Shown in pieces: positions 18,199 through 27,497 of a stretch of 64,000 nucleotides of DNA. Where the stretch lies: positions 186,001 through 250,000 of the forward strand of contig NZ_FQZO01000001.1 of the NCBI RefSeq assembly GCF_900142075.1, read 5' to 3'. Every line of letters begins with the position of its first letter. Position 1 is the first letter of the stretch. The notes under the pieces were generated by a model. The model had not been told where the DNA came from. It saw nothing but the letters and a program-made list of their open reading frames with translations, and ran no database searches. The stretch is from Clostridium amylolyticum. Its GTDB lineage: Bacteria > Bacillota > Clostridia > Clostridiales > Clostridiaceae. The position numbers were made by a program, and so were the translations under genes.

Positions 18199-18267
18199 TA
18201 AAGAAATATTAGGGCAATAGATTAATCAATTAGAAAATGATATAATCGGTGCTAAGGGGTGGTAGAA

Positions 18268-18954
18268 ATGGCTGAATATAATGTTTTAGTAGTTGATGAT
18301 GATAATGCAATACGAGAATCAATAGAAATATATTTAAAGAATGAAGGAATTAAAGTAATTGAAGCTTGTGATGGAGAAGAGGCTTTGAAGGTATTGGAAA
18401 AACAAGAAATTCACATTATCATTATGGATATTATGATGCCAAGAATGGATGGTATAAAGGCAACCTTTAAAATTAGAGAGAGCAAAAATATACCCATCAT
18501 AATGCTTTCAGCTAAATCAGAGGATGGAGACAAAATTCTTGGGCTTAACATAGGTGCAGATGATTATATAACAAAGCCTTTTAACCCATTAGAGCTTGTA
18601 GCAAGGGTAAAATCTCAATTGAGACGATATACAAACTTTGGGCATTTTAAAGAAGATGATGAAATACAAATAAGAGGCATTAGCTTAAATAAACATAGAA
18701 AAACAGTAAAGGTAAATGGAGAAGAAGTAAGTTTAACTCTTACAGAATATAAGATACTAGAATTGCTTATGGAAAATAAAGGCAGAGTTTTTTCCATATC
18801 AGAAATTTATACAAGGGTATGGAATGAGCCTTTTTACAATGGTGAAAATACAGTAGCTGTTCATATAAGAAGGTTAAGAGAAAAGATTGAAATTAATCCA
18901 AAAGAACCTGAATATCTTAAGGTGGTGTGGGGAATTGGATACAAAATTGAATAA
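18268..18954 (+). CDS. OmpR-family response regulator
   Basis: 228 residues: receiver domain (acid pocket VVDDD, phosphoacceptor Asp in IMDIMMPRMDG near residue 54, switch Lys in ITKPFNP) and a C-terminal winged helix (LTLTEYKILELL, GENTVAVHIRRLREKIE). AAGGGGTGG at 18255-18262 fixes the start at ATG 18268 rather than GTG 18259. It overlaps the kinase gene by 20 bp, pointing to translational coupling. Confidence 0.93.
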   Translation: MAEYNVLVVDDDNAIRESIEIYLKNEGIKVIEACDGEEALKVLEKQEIHIIIMDIMMPRMDGIKATFKIRESKNIPIIMLSAKSEDGDKILGLNIGADDYITKPFNPLELVARVKSQLRRYTNFGHFKEDDEIQIRGISLNKHRKTVKVNGEEVSLTLTEYKILELLMENKGRVFSISEIYTRVWNEPFYNGENTVAVHIRRLREKIEINPKEPEYLKVVWGIGYKIE

Positions 18955-20881
18955 TATATATACTCAAGGAGTACTTTTTATAATATGCATGTATTTGTTT
19001 GGAATAACAACGCTCTCAGCAGTTGATGTGCTTAAAAATTACAAATACATTGAAAAAGAATATTATCTTAAAAGTACTTCTTTTAAAACAGAGTTGTTTG
19101 AATATTTTGAAGATATTAAGATGTTAATTATCGGACTTCAAAAGGAACAGCAAAATGTGGAGGATAAAAACGATAATTTGAAAATTGATCCATCTTCTGA
19201 GAATATTAAGAATCAAGTGAATTTAAAACAATCCTTAAGATATTATATTAAAAGTAAAACAAGTGATAAAATATATACTAACATTATTGATTCAAATGAT
19301 ATAGAAAATTATATTAGTAATAATGCTATTTATTTAGAAAAATTTCCAAGATCTTCTGATAATGAATGGGAGTTTCAGAGTATTAACAATTGGTTTCAAA
19401 AAAACAACTTAGAAGGTAGTCTTATATTTATTAAAACTCCAGGAGGATATAGCCAAATGGAGAAGGATTTCACTTATTATAATTCTATTCGAGAAAGATT
19501 GATTAAAGAGATTATTTTAGGAAGTGGATCCTTGATAATTGCAATATCCATATTTGTATTTTTAAAATTAAATGTAAAAGATAAAAAAAAGCATGTAAGA
19601 ATAGAAGAAAAATATTCCAAAATACCGTTAGATTTAAAAGTTCTTATATTTGTTTTATTAACTTTTATTATGTGTAGATTCATAGTTAATGTGGATTTTT
19701 TTTATAAAGCTGTTGATGTAGGGCAGTTTATAATATTAACTGTTTTGGTTGTTTATTTTTTGTATATTAAAATCAATATTGATTTTATATTAAGGTTAAT
19801 CAGAAATAAAGAAGAATTATCAGAACAATTTAGAAAAAGTATAATTAGTGAAGTTACTTTATTAATTCGTGAATGCAAATATATTTTTATTAAGGAAATA
19901 TTATTATTTATAGCTACTATTTTATTTGGGGCCTTGCTGCCCATTAGATTATTTGCATATTCTTCTATAGCTAATTGGGCTGTAATGTTTATATCTGCTT
20001 ATAAAGTCATTTACTTGATAGTTGTTCCTATTTATGTATTAAAAAGAGTCTTAGCCTTAAGTAAAATTATAAAGGGAACAGATGCTATAGTTTCGGGTGA
20101 TTTTAACTATCGTATAGAGGAAATTGGAGATAGCAATTTTATTAAGATATCTAAAAATATCAACAGTATGAAGGAGGGGTTTAAAAAGTCTGTTGAAAGC
20201 CAAGTGAAAAGTGAAAGACTCAAAACTGAACTTATAAGTAATGTATCACATGATCTTAAAACACCTCTTACTGCAATAATAAATTATGTAAGTTTATTAA
20301 AAAGAGATAATATATCGGAGGAAGAGAGTAAAAAGTATATAGATGTTTTAGATCAAAAGTCTCAAAGACTTAAAGTGCTCATAGAGGATCTTTTTGAAGC
20401 CTCAAAACTTTCAAGCGGTGCCATTGAACTTAACGTTGAAAAAGTTGACATTGCATCCCTATTACGACAGGCTTTGGGTGAGCTTGAAGATAAGATAATT
20501 AACTCTTCTTTGACCTTTAGGACAAATATACCTGCAGAAGAAGTATATTTAAATTTAGATGGTAAAAAAACCTGGAGAGTGTTTGAAAACTTGATAAGCA
20601 ATGCATTGAAGTATTCTCAGCCTAATTCAAGAGTATATATTGATGTCTTTGAAGAGGATAAGAGTGTAATAATAACTATAAAGAATATGTCTTCCTATGA
20701 AATGGATTTTGATGTTAATGAGATTTTTGAAAGATTTAAAAGAGGAGATAAAGCTAGAAGTAGTGAAGGATCTGGATTAGGTCTATCTATTGCAAAAAGT
20801 ATAGTGGAGTTACAAGGTGGTCAGATGAGAATTGATATTGACGGTGATCTATTTAAGGTTGCGGTAGAGTTTAAAAAATAA
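18935..20881 (+). CDS. Membrane sensor histidine kinase
   Basis: About 648 residues. An N-terminal membrane segment and extracellular loop (about 30-190), several further membrane segments (200-390), a HAMP-like linker, then HisKA with NVSHDLKTPL (phosphoacceptor His about 439) and an HATPase domain with ENLISNALKYSQ and GSGLGLSIAK. AAGGTGGTG at 18919-18927 points to a TTG start at 18935, inside the end of the response regulator gene; the upstream in-frame TTG at 18887 has no site. The signal is unknown. Cognate of the preceding regulator. Confidence 0.88.
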   Translation: MDTKLNNIYTQGVLFIICMYLFGITTLSAVDVLKNYKYIEKEYYLKSTSFKTELFEYFEDIKMLIIGLQKEQQNVEDKNDNLKIDPSSENIKNQVNLKQSLRYYIKSKTSDKIYTNIIDSNDIENYISNNAIYLEKFPRSSDNEWEFQSINNWFQKNNLEGSLIFIKTPGGYSQMEKDFTYYNSIRERLIKEIILGSGSLIIAISIFVFLKLNVKDKKKHVRIEEKYSKIPLDLKVLIFVLLTFIMCRFIVNVDFFYKAVDVGQFIILTVLVVYFLYIKINIDFILRLIRNKEELSEQFRKSIISEVTLLIRECKYIFIKEILLFIATILFGALLPIRLFAYSSIANWAVMFISAYKVIYLIVVPIYVLKRVLALSKIIKGTDAIVSGDFNYRIEEIGDSNFIKISKNINSMKEGFKKSVESQVKSERLKTELISNVSHDLKTPLTAIINYVSLLKRDNISEEESKKYIDVLDQKSQRLKVLIEDLFEASKLSSGAIELNVEKVDIASLLRQALGELEDKIINSSLTFRTNIPAEEVYLNLDGKKTWRVFENLISNALKYSQPNSRVYIDVFEEDKSVIITIKNMSSYEMDFDVNEIFERFKRGDKARSSEGSGLGLSIAKSIVELQGGQMRIDIDGDLFKVAVEFKK

Positions 20882-21050
20882 ATATACAAAAAGCGGCATA
20901 GCCAAGAAATAAAAAAATATTTATACAAGCCTATGAATAAAAGAACTTAATTATAATGAATAAAATTATCTACTTAAAGCAAAAATAACATAAATAGGAT
21001 TGTTTTATAATAAACTTTCTTTGAAAATATTAATTTAGGTGGTGATTAAT

Positions 21051-21431
21051 ATGGAAATCAAGGAAGGAGTAATGGTTCCATTAGGTTATGGTAATTTTGC
21101 CAGATCTGATAAGATTATTAGTCTTCAACGTATAGAAGATGAAAGAGGACCAGGAAGAAGAACAGTAGTGCACGTGGAAGAACTTAGTTCTCCTATAATA
21201 GCATCAAAAACCGAAAATTCAATACTTGCTGCTATGGTGGAGGTACCAAGAAATGAACTGGAGGCTGCTTCAGCACTAGAGCTTTTATATGATATAAGAG
21301 ATGACATACAACAAATTGGTCCTATGTTGAGGAAAAGCATAAAAAAAGAAGCTGACTTTGATTTAGATAAAATTGAAAAACGAATAAATGAAATCCTTCA
21401 GCATGAGATAGAATTTGATGAGATGCATTAG
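21051..21431 (+). CDS. RemA-like (DUF370-type) protein
   Basis: 126 residues. The first 65 residues (VPLGYGNFARSDKIISLQRI, RGPGRRTVVHV, ENSILAAM) follow the pattern of RemA: a GFGN start, an IIAI strand, GRRT and an ILSA strand. RemA is an oligomeric DNA-binding regulator of biofilm matrix genes in Bacillus. The acidic, helical C-terminal 55 residues are not part of standard RemA. AGGTGGTG precedes ATG 21051. The assignment rests on pattern only, so a divergent homologue is the most that can be claimed. Confidence 0.5.
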   Translation: MEIKEGVMVPLGYGNFARSDKIISLQRIEDERGPGRRTVVHVEELSSPIIASKTENSILAAMVEVPRNELEAASALELLYDIRDDIQQIGPMLRKSIKKEADFDLDKIEKRINEILQHEIEFDEMH

Positions 21432-21557
21432 ATGCCATATTACAAATTATGCATGACTTAAAGTATTGCATTAAACTTGGAAGAGGTTATGAAACTCTAT
21501 ACTATTAATTGGAGTATTTTCATGATTATTATTAATGTATGAAAATAATAAGGTTTG

Positions 21558-21592
21558 AAAAGGGTTAGAAAAATTTGACCCTTTTTTTCGTG
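21558..21592 (+). terminator. Rho-independent terminator after the RemA-like gene
   Basis: AAAAGGGT (21558-21565) pairs with ACCCTTTT (21578-21585) and is followed by more T residues. Confidence 0.75.
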
Positions 21593-21828
21593 GAATTTAT
21601 ATATTTATGGAGCATGTGAAATGCTAGCATTAAATCCAAAGCCTTTGATATATAAGAGATTTATATAAATACATCAAGTGAGATAAAAAATAACCTAATG
21701 GGTATCCTCATGATGTTATTTTTCGTAATATACAATGTAAAATACACACTAAAAAATCTTAAATTCCTCTTTAACACTAGGAGGATTACTAAATGCATTA
21801 ATATATTATTTGTTAATAATCCTTGTTA
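21593..21828. other. Non-coding stretch upstream of the mevalonate operon
   Basis: No supported frame. A second hairpin (AAAAATAAC at 21686-21694 with GTTATTTTT at 21715-21723) may be an additional terminator. The rest is plain AT-rich sequence. Confidence 0.4.
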
Positions 21829-21857
21829 TTTACAAAATAATTTCATTGTGATATCAT
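21829..21857 (+). promoter_or_regulatory. Putative promoter of the mevalonate operon
   Basis: TTTACA (21829-21834) and TATCAT (21852-21857) with 17-bp spacing, the best sigma-A match upstream of the small gene at 21983. Confidence 0.45.
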
Positions 21858-21982
21858 CTTTGTAGGTTTAATGAAGATAAATTGGAAATAAGAGTTAATT
21901 ATATAGAAATAATTATTGAAAATATTAGTGAATTTGAGAAAGTAAATTAGAATTACCAACAGAATTTAGGAGGAACACAACA

Positions 21983-22159
21983 TTGGAATTTTTAAAAGAT
22001 GAATTTGAAAGTGTGAAGAGATATTTTGAAAACACTATATATAAATGGAAAGTTATAATGGCTTTTTTAGGTTATGGGAAGGTGAAAGTATCAACTGCTA
22101 GAGTATACAGAGGAAAGGTTCATCATAAGGAAATAATAGGTGGTGCCATATGGAGATAG
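21983..22159 (+). CDS. 58-residue protein, first gene of the mevalonate operon
   Basis: TTG start at 21983 behind a strong TAGGAGG (21967-21973), then 58 codons to TAG at 22159. The product begins with an amphipathic helix (EFLKDEFESVKRYFENTIY) and has a basic second half (FLGYGKVKVSTARVYRGKVHH). Its last ten bases overlap the start of mvaK1 (ATG 22150), which suggests translational coupling. The product was not recognised; it may be the N-terminal piece of a larger ancestral protein. Confidence 0.6.
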   Translation: MEFLKDEFESVKRYFENTIYKWKVIMAFLGYGKVKVSTARVYRGKVHHKEIIGGAIWR

Positions 22160-23115
22160 ATGCTAATACAAGGGCAATAGGCGAGTCACATAGCAAACTG
22201 ATTTTACTTGGTGAGCATGCAGTGGTTTATGGAAAACCTGCCATCGCTATGCCTTTTCCATTGAAGGTTAGATGCATAGTTGAAGAGACCATTGGTCATG
22301 TTATGCTTGATTCTATTATTTATACTGGAGTTGTTGATCACATGCCTAGAGAAATGCAAGGCATAGCAGCTTGCATGAAAGAAACCTTAAATTATTTAGG
22401 TAAGCCTCTAGAAAATTTAAGTATTAGTATTGATTCCTGCATTCCTTTAGGTCGTGGATTAGGCTCTAGCGCCGCAGTGGCTATTGCTATGGTAAGGGCC
22501 TTATTTGCTTTTTACGGGAAAGAACTTTCCAAAGAAGAGTTGTTTTCTTTGGTGCAGATCTCTGAAACCTATGCTCATGGAAACCCTAGCGGCATTGACA
22601 TGGTTTCGGAAGCCAGTGATTGCCCAGTGTGGTTTGAAAAGGGAAAGGAGGTATTACCTCTTAAACCCACTGCCCCTTTATTTATAGCGGTGGCAGATAC
22701 AGGACGCATGGCTGACACTAGAACTGCTGTGGACAATGTGAAGAAGAGGTATGCAGCTAATCCTGAAAAAGTGGAACAATCCTTAGAGAAAATAGATGAC
22801 ATGGCTAATAAAGCTAAAGCTGCTCTTTTAAAAGGGGATATCCAGTGCATTGGGGAGCTCTTAAATGGTAATCAGCAGGAGCTTGTGAAGCTTGGTGTCA
22901 GCGATGAAGGACTCAATGGGCTGGTTCAGAGGGCATTAAAGGCTGGAGCCTTGGGAGCAAAACTCACTGGCGGAGGCATGGGAGGATGCATGTTAGCTCT
23001 TGGCAAAAATATGGAACATGCTAAGCTGATTGCCAAAGAATTAAGGGAGTATGGTGCCTCTAACAGCTGGTATTTTTCCACAGACAGCGATATGCTCTAT
23101 GGGGTATATGAGTAA
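22150..23115 (+). CDS. mvaK1: Mevalonate kinase
   Basis: GHMP kinase phosphorylating mevalonate to 5-phosphomevalonate. 321 residues. Early SKLILLGEHAVVYGKPAIAMP, ATP loop PLGRGLGSSAAVAIAMVRA, and late KLTGGGMGGCMLAL are all present, in the form typical of mevalonate kinases. First of three lower-pathway genes. It overlaps the 58-codon gene and is 14 bp before mvaD. Confidence 0.95.
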   Translation: MEIDANTRAIGESHSKLILLGEHAVVYGKPAIAMPFPLKVRCIVEETIGHVMLDSIIYTGVVDHMPREMQGIAACMKETLNYLGKPLENLSISIDSCIPLGRGLGSSAAVAIAMVRALFAFYGKELSKEELFSLVQISETYAHGNPSGIDMVSEASDCPVWFEKGKEVLPLKPTAPLFIAVADTGRMADTRTAVDNVKKRYAANPEKVEQSLEKIDDMANKAKAALLKGDIQCIGELLNGNQQELVKLGVSDEGLNGLVQRALKAGALGAKLTGGGMGGCMLALGKNMEHAKLIAKELREYGASNSWYFSTDSDMLYGVYE

Positions 23116-23129
23116 AGGAGGATAATTTC

Positions 23130-24104
23130 ATGAAGGCTACAGCAAAAGCAAACACTAATATAGCTCTGATAAAATATTGGGGAAAACGTGATGAGAAGTT
23201 ATTTTTGCCTATGAACGGTAGTATATCTATTACATTAGATAGATTTTATACCATAACCGCAGTAGAATTTAAAAGAGACCTTCAAAAGGATGTTTTTTTA
23301 TTGAATAACCAATTATCCAGTGAAGCGGAAGGACAGAAGGTTTTTAGGTTTCTTGATATCATAAGAGAATTATCTGGTACTGACTTAAATGCAGTAATTA
23401 CCTCTGAAAATAGAGTTCCTACAGCAGCGGGCTTCGCTTCTTCTGCTTCAGGCTTTGCAGCCTTATCAGCGGCGGCAGCAAAGGCTTTAAATTTAGAGCT
23501 CAGCGAAAAAGAATTATCTGCACTAGCTCGTCGAGGTTCAGGATCTGCTTGCCGTTCTATTTATGGCGGCTATGTGGAGTGGCAAAAGGGTGAAAGGGCA
23601 GATGGAAAAGATTCTGTAGCACATCAGCTTTTACCTGAAGACCGTTGGAATATTAGTATACTATCCGTGATGGTAGCTTCTAAACAAAAGAAGATATCCA
23701 GCAGGGAAGGCATGAAGCGTACTGTAGAGACCTCTCCATTTTATACTGGCTGGTTACAAACTATAGATACGGATTTACAAAAAGCTAGAGAAGCTATAAT
23801 TTCCAAAGATTTTGAGAAGCTTGGAAGGGTAGTGGAAGCAAATGCACTGAAGATGCACGCCACCATGCTCGGGGCAACACCTCCATTTTTTTATTGGCAA
23901 AGTGGCACCATGGAGGTAATGGAGCAGGTTCAAAACCTTAGAGAAGATGGTATTCCGGTGTATTTTACCATAGATGCAGGAGCAAATGTGAAGGTACTTT
24001 GTTTACCTGAGGATGAACAGAAGGTTTATGAAGCTTTATTAACATTACCTTCTGTGAAAGAGGTTATTACTTGTCATCCAGGGGCAGGGATAACCTATCT
24101 GTAA
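23130..24104 (+). CDS. mvaD: Diphosphomevalonate decarboxylase
   Basis: Converts 5-diphosphomevalonate to isopentenyl diphosphate. 324 residues. Family signatures NTNIALIKYWGKRDEKLFLP, SISITLDRF, TAAGFASSASGFAAL and RRGSGSACRSIYGGYVEW are intact. Good ribosome binding site (AAAGGAGG). Cotranscribed with mvaK1. Confidence 0.96.
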   Translation: MKATAKANTNIALIKYWGKRDEKLFLPMNGSISITLDRFYTITAVEFKRDLQKDVFLLNNQLSSEAEGQKVFRFLDIIRELSGTDLNAVITSENRVPTAAGFASSASGFAALSAAAAKALNLELSEKELSALARRGSGSACRSIYGGYVEWQKGERADGKDSVAHQLLPEDRWNISILSVMVASKQKKISSREGMKRTVETSPFYTGWLQTIDTDLQKAREAIISKDFEKLGRVVEANALKMHATMLGATPPFFYWQSGTMEVMEQVQNLREDGIPVYFTIDAGANVKVLCLPEDEQKVYEALLTLPSVKEVITCHPGAGITYL

Positions 24105-24138
24105 AAAATCTACTAAATAAATGGTAGGAGTGAATTAA

Positions 24139-24411
24139 ATGAACAGTAAAATTTCAAATATAAAAGAATCTCCTGAAAGGGAAGATTCAAAAAATAATAT
24201 AGAAGTATGGGAAGACTTGGTTAGTATTAAAGACTTAATTATATCCCTTATAATTTGCACTATAATGTCCCTTGGGGGATATTTTCTTGCGCCTAATACC
24301 CCTCCTAAGCCTTTATTTGGAGGACTAGCAGGTGCCATCTTGGGTTTTGTAATTTGCGCTGTTTTAATTAAACCTAAAAGAGTGCTTATAGAAACAGAGC
24401 AGGAGGATTAA
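24139..24411 (+). CDS. Small membrane protein in the mevalonate operon (XapX-like pattern)
   Basis: 90 residues: a charged N-terminus (1-32), two membrane segments (about 33-53 and 60-80) joined by APNTPPKPLFGGLAGAILG, and a charged tail. The PP-x-GGLAG pattern between two helices recalls XapX domains. It ends one base before the TctA-like gene, so it probably works with it, perhaps standing in for the small TctB subunit of tripartite tricarboxylate transporters. The family assignment is tentative. Confidence 0.65.
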   Translation: MNSKISNIKESPEREDSKNNIEVWEDLVSIKDLIISLIICTIMSLGGYFLAPNTPPKPLFGGLAGAILGFVICAVLIKPKRVLIETEQED

Positions 24412-24412
24412 A

Positions 24413-25771
24413 ATGGACTTTTCAATAATTATACAAGCAACTATTGCAGCTGCAGTAGCAGCGGTGGTATATACAATTATTGGTGCCGTACCTGGGGCAG
24501 ATGAAACTGCAACCCTTGCACCTATTACCTTAGTATTGGTTTTAGCAGGTTTACATCCTGCTGTAATCTTGTCCTTCTTTATTTCAGCCATTGTGGCATG
24601 TAAACTTATAGATGCGGTGCCTGTTTCCATAGCAGGGATTCCTGCGGGGGTTATGTCTACTCCTATGGTGGAGCATGCTATGGTGCTGAAGAAGCACGGG
24701 ATGACAGATACTAGCATTAGAAAGATTGCTTCAGGAGCTATTATTGGAACCTTTGTTTCCCTGCCTGTAAGCTTATTTTTAGCCAGTGCTATAGTTCCTT
24801 TTGCCAATTCCATTAAACAGTATGGAGACCCAATATTCTTCGTAGGAGCTATACTATTAGCCCTTATGAGCAAAAAGAAATGGGTGAGCCTCGCTTCAAT
24901 AATACCTTTTGCTCTATTGATTCAAGGACTTCGTCACCTATATTGGGGAATTGGAGTGGTGCCAAAGGGAACTAATGTATTTATCTCCTTCTTCTTAGGT
25001 ATAACCATAGGACCAGTTATTTTAACCCTATTTGAACTTCTTAATAAAGATAAGAGAGAAAGCATGCCAAGGTATGATAAAAAGGAGATTCATTTAAATA
25101 GAACAGAGGAAATCAAAAGATTCCCTAATCCTTTTAAAATCTTAACTAAAAAAGAGGTAGGTTATAGCGCTATTGCTTCCCTTATAGGCTCTTTTACATT
25201 TATTCTGAGCCCTGTAGGTCTTACTACCTTTTTAGGAGAACTCTTTGCCAGCCGGGTTAAGGATCCAGTGGAAAAGTCATCCCTTGCAGTGTCTACCATG
25301 GAAGCCTTAGCCCAAGCTACCTATATGTCAGGAACCTTGATTCCTCTTATTGCTTTAGGTATACCTTTATCTCCTATGGCACTGGGACCAGCCAATCCCT
25401 TATTTAATGCTCCTCCGGTATATACCTTAGAGAGAAATATGCACCATCTACTATCCAGCTGGGACTTTGTTTGGGCAACTTTTCTTGGAGCAATAATCGC
25501 TTCTGCCTTTACCTATTTTGTGGCAGTGAAGTACTCCAAGCAAATTTGTGCCTTTGTGTTTAAAAAAATCCCTCATGAAGCGATGTTAGGACTATTCTTA
25601 GCCTTAGTGGTATTACTTGCCTTTATGGATGCAGGATGGATTAATGTTGCAGGTGTACTCTTAATCGGAATTGTGTCAGGAACACTATACCGCTTAGGTG
25701 TTAATTACGGTGTTCTATTTATGATTTTATACTCGGCACCGTGGATTGTTAAAACCTTAGGAGCTATATAA
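24413..25771 (+). CDS. TctA-like transporter permease within the mevalonate operon
   Basis: 452 residues, about 11-12 membrane segments. The N-terminal repeat GAVPGADETATLAPITLVLVLAG corresponds to the G-PG-x-x-ATL signature of TctA (tripartite tricarboxylate transporters), and the second half has AQATYMSGTLIPLIALGIPLSP, the matching pseudo-repeat. The polar loop at about 215-250 is cytoplasmic by charge. No periplasmic TctC-type binding protein is adjacent. It is flanked by mvaD and mvaK2 in one operon, so mevalonate or another small carboxylate feeding the pathway is the inferred substrate. Confidence 0.82.
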   Translation: MDFSIIIQATIAAAVAAVVYTIIGAVPGADETATLAPITLVLVLAGLHPAVILSFFISAIVACKLIDAVPVSIAGIPAGVMSTPMVEHAMVLKKHGMTDTSIRKIASGAIIGTFVSLPVSLFLASAIVPFANSIKQYGDPIFFVGAILLALMSKKKWVSLASIIPFALLIQGLRHLYWGIGVVPKGTNVFISFFLGITIGPVILTLFELLNKDKRESMPRYDKKEIHLNRTEEIKRFPNPFKILTKKEVGYSAIASLIGSFTFILSPVGLTTFLGELFASRVKDPVEKSSLAVSTMEALAQATYMSGTLIPLIALGIPLSPMALGPANPLFNAPPVYTLERNMHHLLSSWDFVWATFLGAIIASAFTYFVAVKYSKQICAFVFKKIPHEAMLGLFLALVVLLAFMDAGWINVAGVLLIGIVSGTLYRLGVNYGVLFMILYSAPWIVKTLGAI

Positions 25772-25790
25772 GAGAAAGGGAGGAAAGACC

Positions 25791-26903
25791 ATGAGTTACT
25801 CTAGCCATGAGGTAAAAGTACCAGGTAAGCTTATGATCGCTGGAGAGTATGCTGTACTGGAACCTAATGAGAAATCAGTGGTAGCGGCAGTAAACCGCTA
25901 CGTAACAGTTCAAATAGAACCCGGGGAGGAAAATGTTCTATCCCTGCCACAGTGGGGACTAGAAGCCATCACTTGGGAAATAAATAATGAAGAGGTGCAA
26001 TTTAGCATAGAGGATTTACGACTAGGATTTATTAGAAATGCTTTTCTTGTTGCCCACCAGCTTTTACAGGAAAAGTCCGTGAAACCTCAGAGCTTTAAAT
26101 TGCAAATCAAAAGTGAACTGGACGATGCCTCAACCAATAAAAAGTATGGACTAGGTTCCAGCGCAGCTATTGTTACTGCGGTTATTTCCTCTATTTTAAC
26201 TTTTCATAGCTGTGATAAGGAACTACTTAATCTAGATACAATATTTAAGCTATCAGCCATTGTACATTTAAAGACCCAAAAAAGTGGCTCTGGTGCAGAT
26301 GTGGCGGCAGCGGTATATGGTGGATGGCTTGAGTATTGTGCCTTTGATGGTGAATGGGTGTTAAAGGAGCTAGAGCAAGGGAACAAGCTAACAGACATAA
26401 TAAAGAAACCTTGGCCAAATTTATTAATTAAACCCTTAACCCCGCCCTCATCCCTAGAGCTAGTGGTAGGATGGACCAAAGAGCCAGCAGCCACAGCACC
26501 TATGATCAAGAAACTGCAGAATTATAAAGAAGGTAATTTAGAAGCTTATAAAGACTTTCTAAAGGAAAGCTCCTTGGCAGTGAATAAATTGATCAAAAGC
26601 TTTGAGATAAATGATTATGCAGGAGCCATTAATAGCCTTGCACTAAATGGCAAAATTCTTAGGAAGCTAGGTGAAAATGCTGGCATGGACATTGAAACGG
26701 AGAAGTTAAGAAAATTATCTTCCATAGCTCAAAGCTTTGGCAGTGGAAAATCCTCAGGTGCAGGAGGGGGAGACTGCGGTATTGCTTTTTTAAAAAGTGA
26801 TAACCATAAAGAAGAGCTATATAGAGCTTGGGAAGAGGCGGATATTCTCCCATTAGATTTATCTGTATCCCAAAGGGGTGTTTCTGTAAAATCTGGTAAC
26901 TAA
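25791..26903 (+). CDS. mvaK2: Phosphomevalonate kinase
   Basis: GHMP kinase that phosphorylates 5-phosphomevalonate. 370 residues. VPGKLMIAGEYAVLEP at the start, KYGLGSSAAIVTAVISS in the ATP loop, GSGADVAAAVYGGWLEY, and KSSGAGGGDCGIAF near the end match phosphomevalonate kinases of Firmicutes. Ribosome binding site GGGAGGAA. Last gene of the operon. HMG-CoA synthase, HMG-CoA reductase and IPP isomerase are not in this window. Confidence 0.95.
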   Translation: MSYSSHEVKVPGKLMIAGEYAVLEPNEKSVVAAVNRYVTVQIEPGEENVLSLPQWGLEAITWEINNEEVQFSIEDLRLGFIRNAFLVAHQLLQEKSVKPQSFKLQIKSELDDASTNKKYGLGSSAAIVTAVISSILTFHSCDKELLNLDTIFKLSAIVHLKTQKSGSGADVAAAVYGGWLEYCAFDGEWVLKELEQGNKLTDIIKKPWPNLLIKPLTPPSSLELVVGWTKEPAATAPMIKKLQNYKEGNLEAYKDFLKESSLAVNKLIKSFEINDYAGAINSLALNGKILRKLGENAGMDIETEKLRKLSSIAQSFGSGKSSGAGGGDCGIAFLKSDNHKEELYRAWEEADILPLDLSVSQRGVSVKSGN

Positions 26904-26954
26904 TTTAATAAGTCCTTCATAACATAAATTGTAGTAGTATATATGGAGGGTTTT

Positions 26955-27491
26955 ATGACATTCTATTATAACGGCTATGATTGTTTTAATAATTATTATG
27001 GCTGGAGAAAAGATGTTAATGTACAGTATAGCAAGGCAGTAGCATATTTAAGTGGCGGACCTTTAGTACCAAATATTCGTGGTATGGTAACCTTTATAGA
27101 TGTTCCTGGAGGAGTAGAGGTTGCTGTAGAAGTAAACGGCCTGCCTCCTTATAAACCTGCCATGGGCGGAAACCCACCAGTTGGTCCCCACGGTTTTCAC
27201 ATCCACGAAAAAGGCAACTGCGAAGTAGGCAACCCCTCAGATCCCTTTATGGCAGCAGGCGGACACTGGAATCCTACCAACCAGCCCCATGGGAATCATG
27301 CAGGAGACTTCCCAGTGCTCTTTTCCAACAATGGCTATGCTAGAATGAGTTTCTTTACTAATAAGTTTAAGGTCTCAGATATTATTGGAAAAGCCGTAAT
27401 AATACATGAAAACCCAGACGATTATAGAACCCAGCCTGCAGGAGCATCTGGTAAGAAGCTGGCTTGTGGTGTTATTCAGGGGATGATGTAA
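26955..27491 (+). CDS. sodC: Cu/Zn superoxide dismutase family protein
   Basis: 178 residues. The metal ligands are visible: HGFHIHE (Cu), GGHWNP (bridging His), HGNHAGD (Zn His and Asp) and VIIHEN (Cu). Two cysteines (in KGNCEV and KLACGV) fit the conserved disulfide. The position of the active-site Arg before ACGVI carries Lys (KKLACGV). There is no signal peptide; instead the N-terminus is rich in Tyr and Asn. ATG 26955 is chosen because GGAGGG precedes it; ATG 26943 overlaps that site. Single gene with its own terminator. Cu/Zn enzymes are uncommon in strict anaerobes. Confidence 0.88.
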   Translation: MTFYYNGYDCFNNYYGWRKDVNVQYSKAVAYLSGGPLVPNIRGMVTFIDVPGGVEVAVEVNGLPPYKPAMGGNPPVGPHGFHIHEKGNCEVGNPSDPFMAAGGHWNPTNQPHGNHAGDFPVLFSNNGYARMSFFTNKFKVSDIIGKAVIIHENPDDYRTQPAGASGKKLACGVIQGMM

Positions 27492-27497
27492 TAAAAA

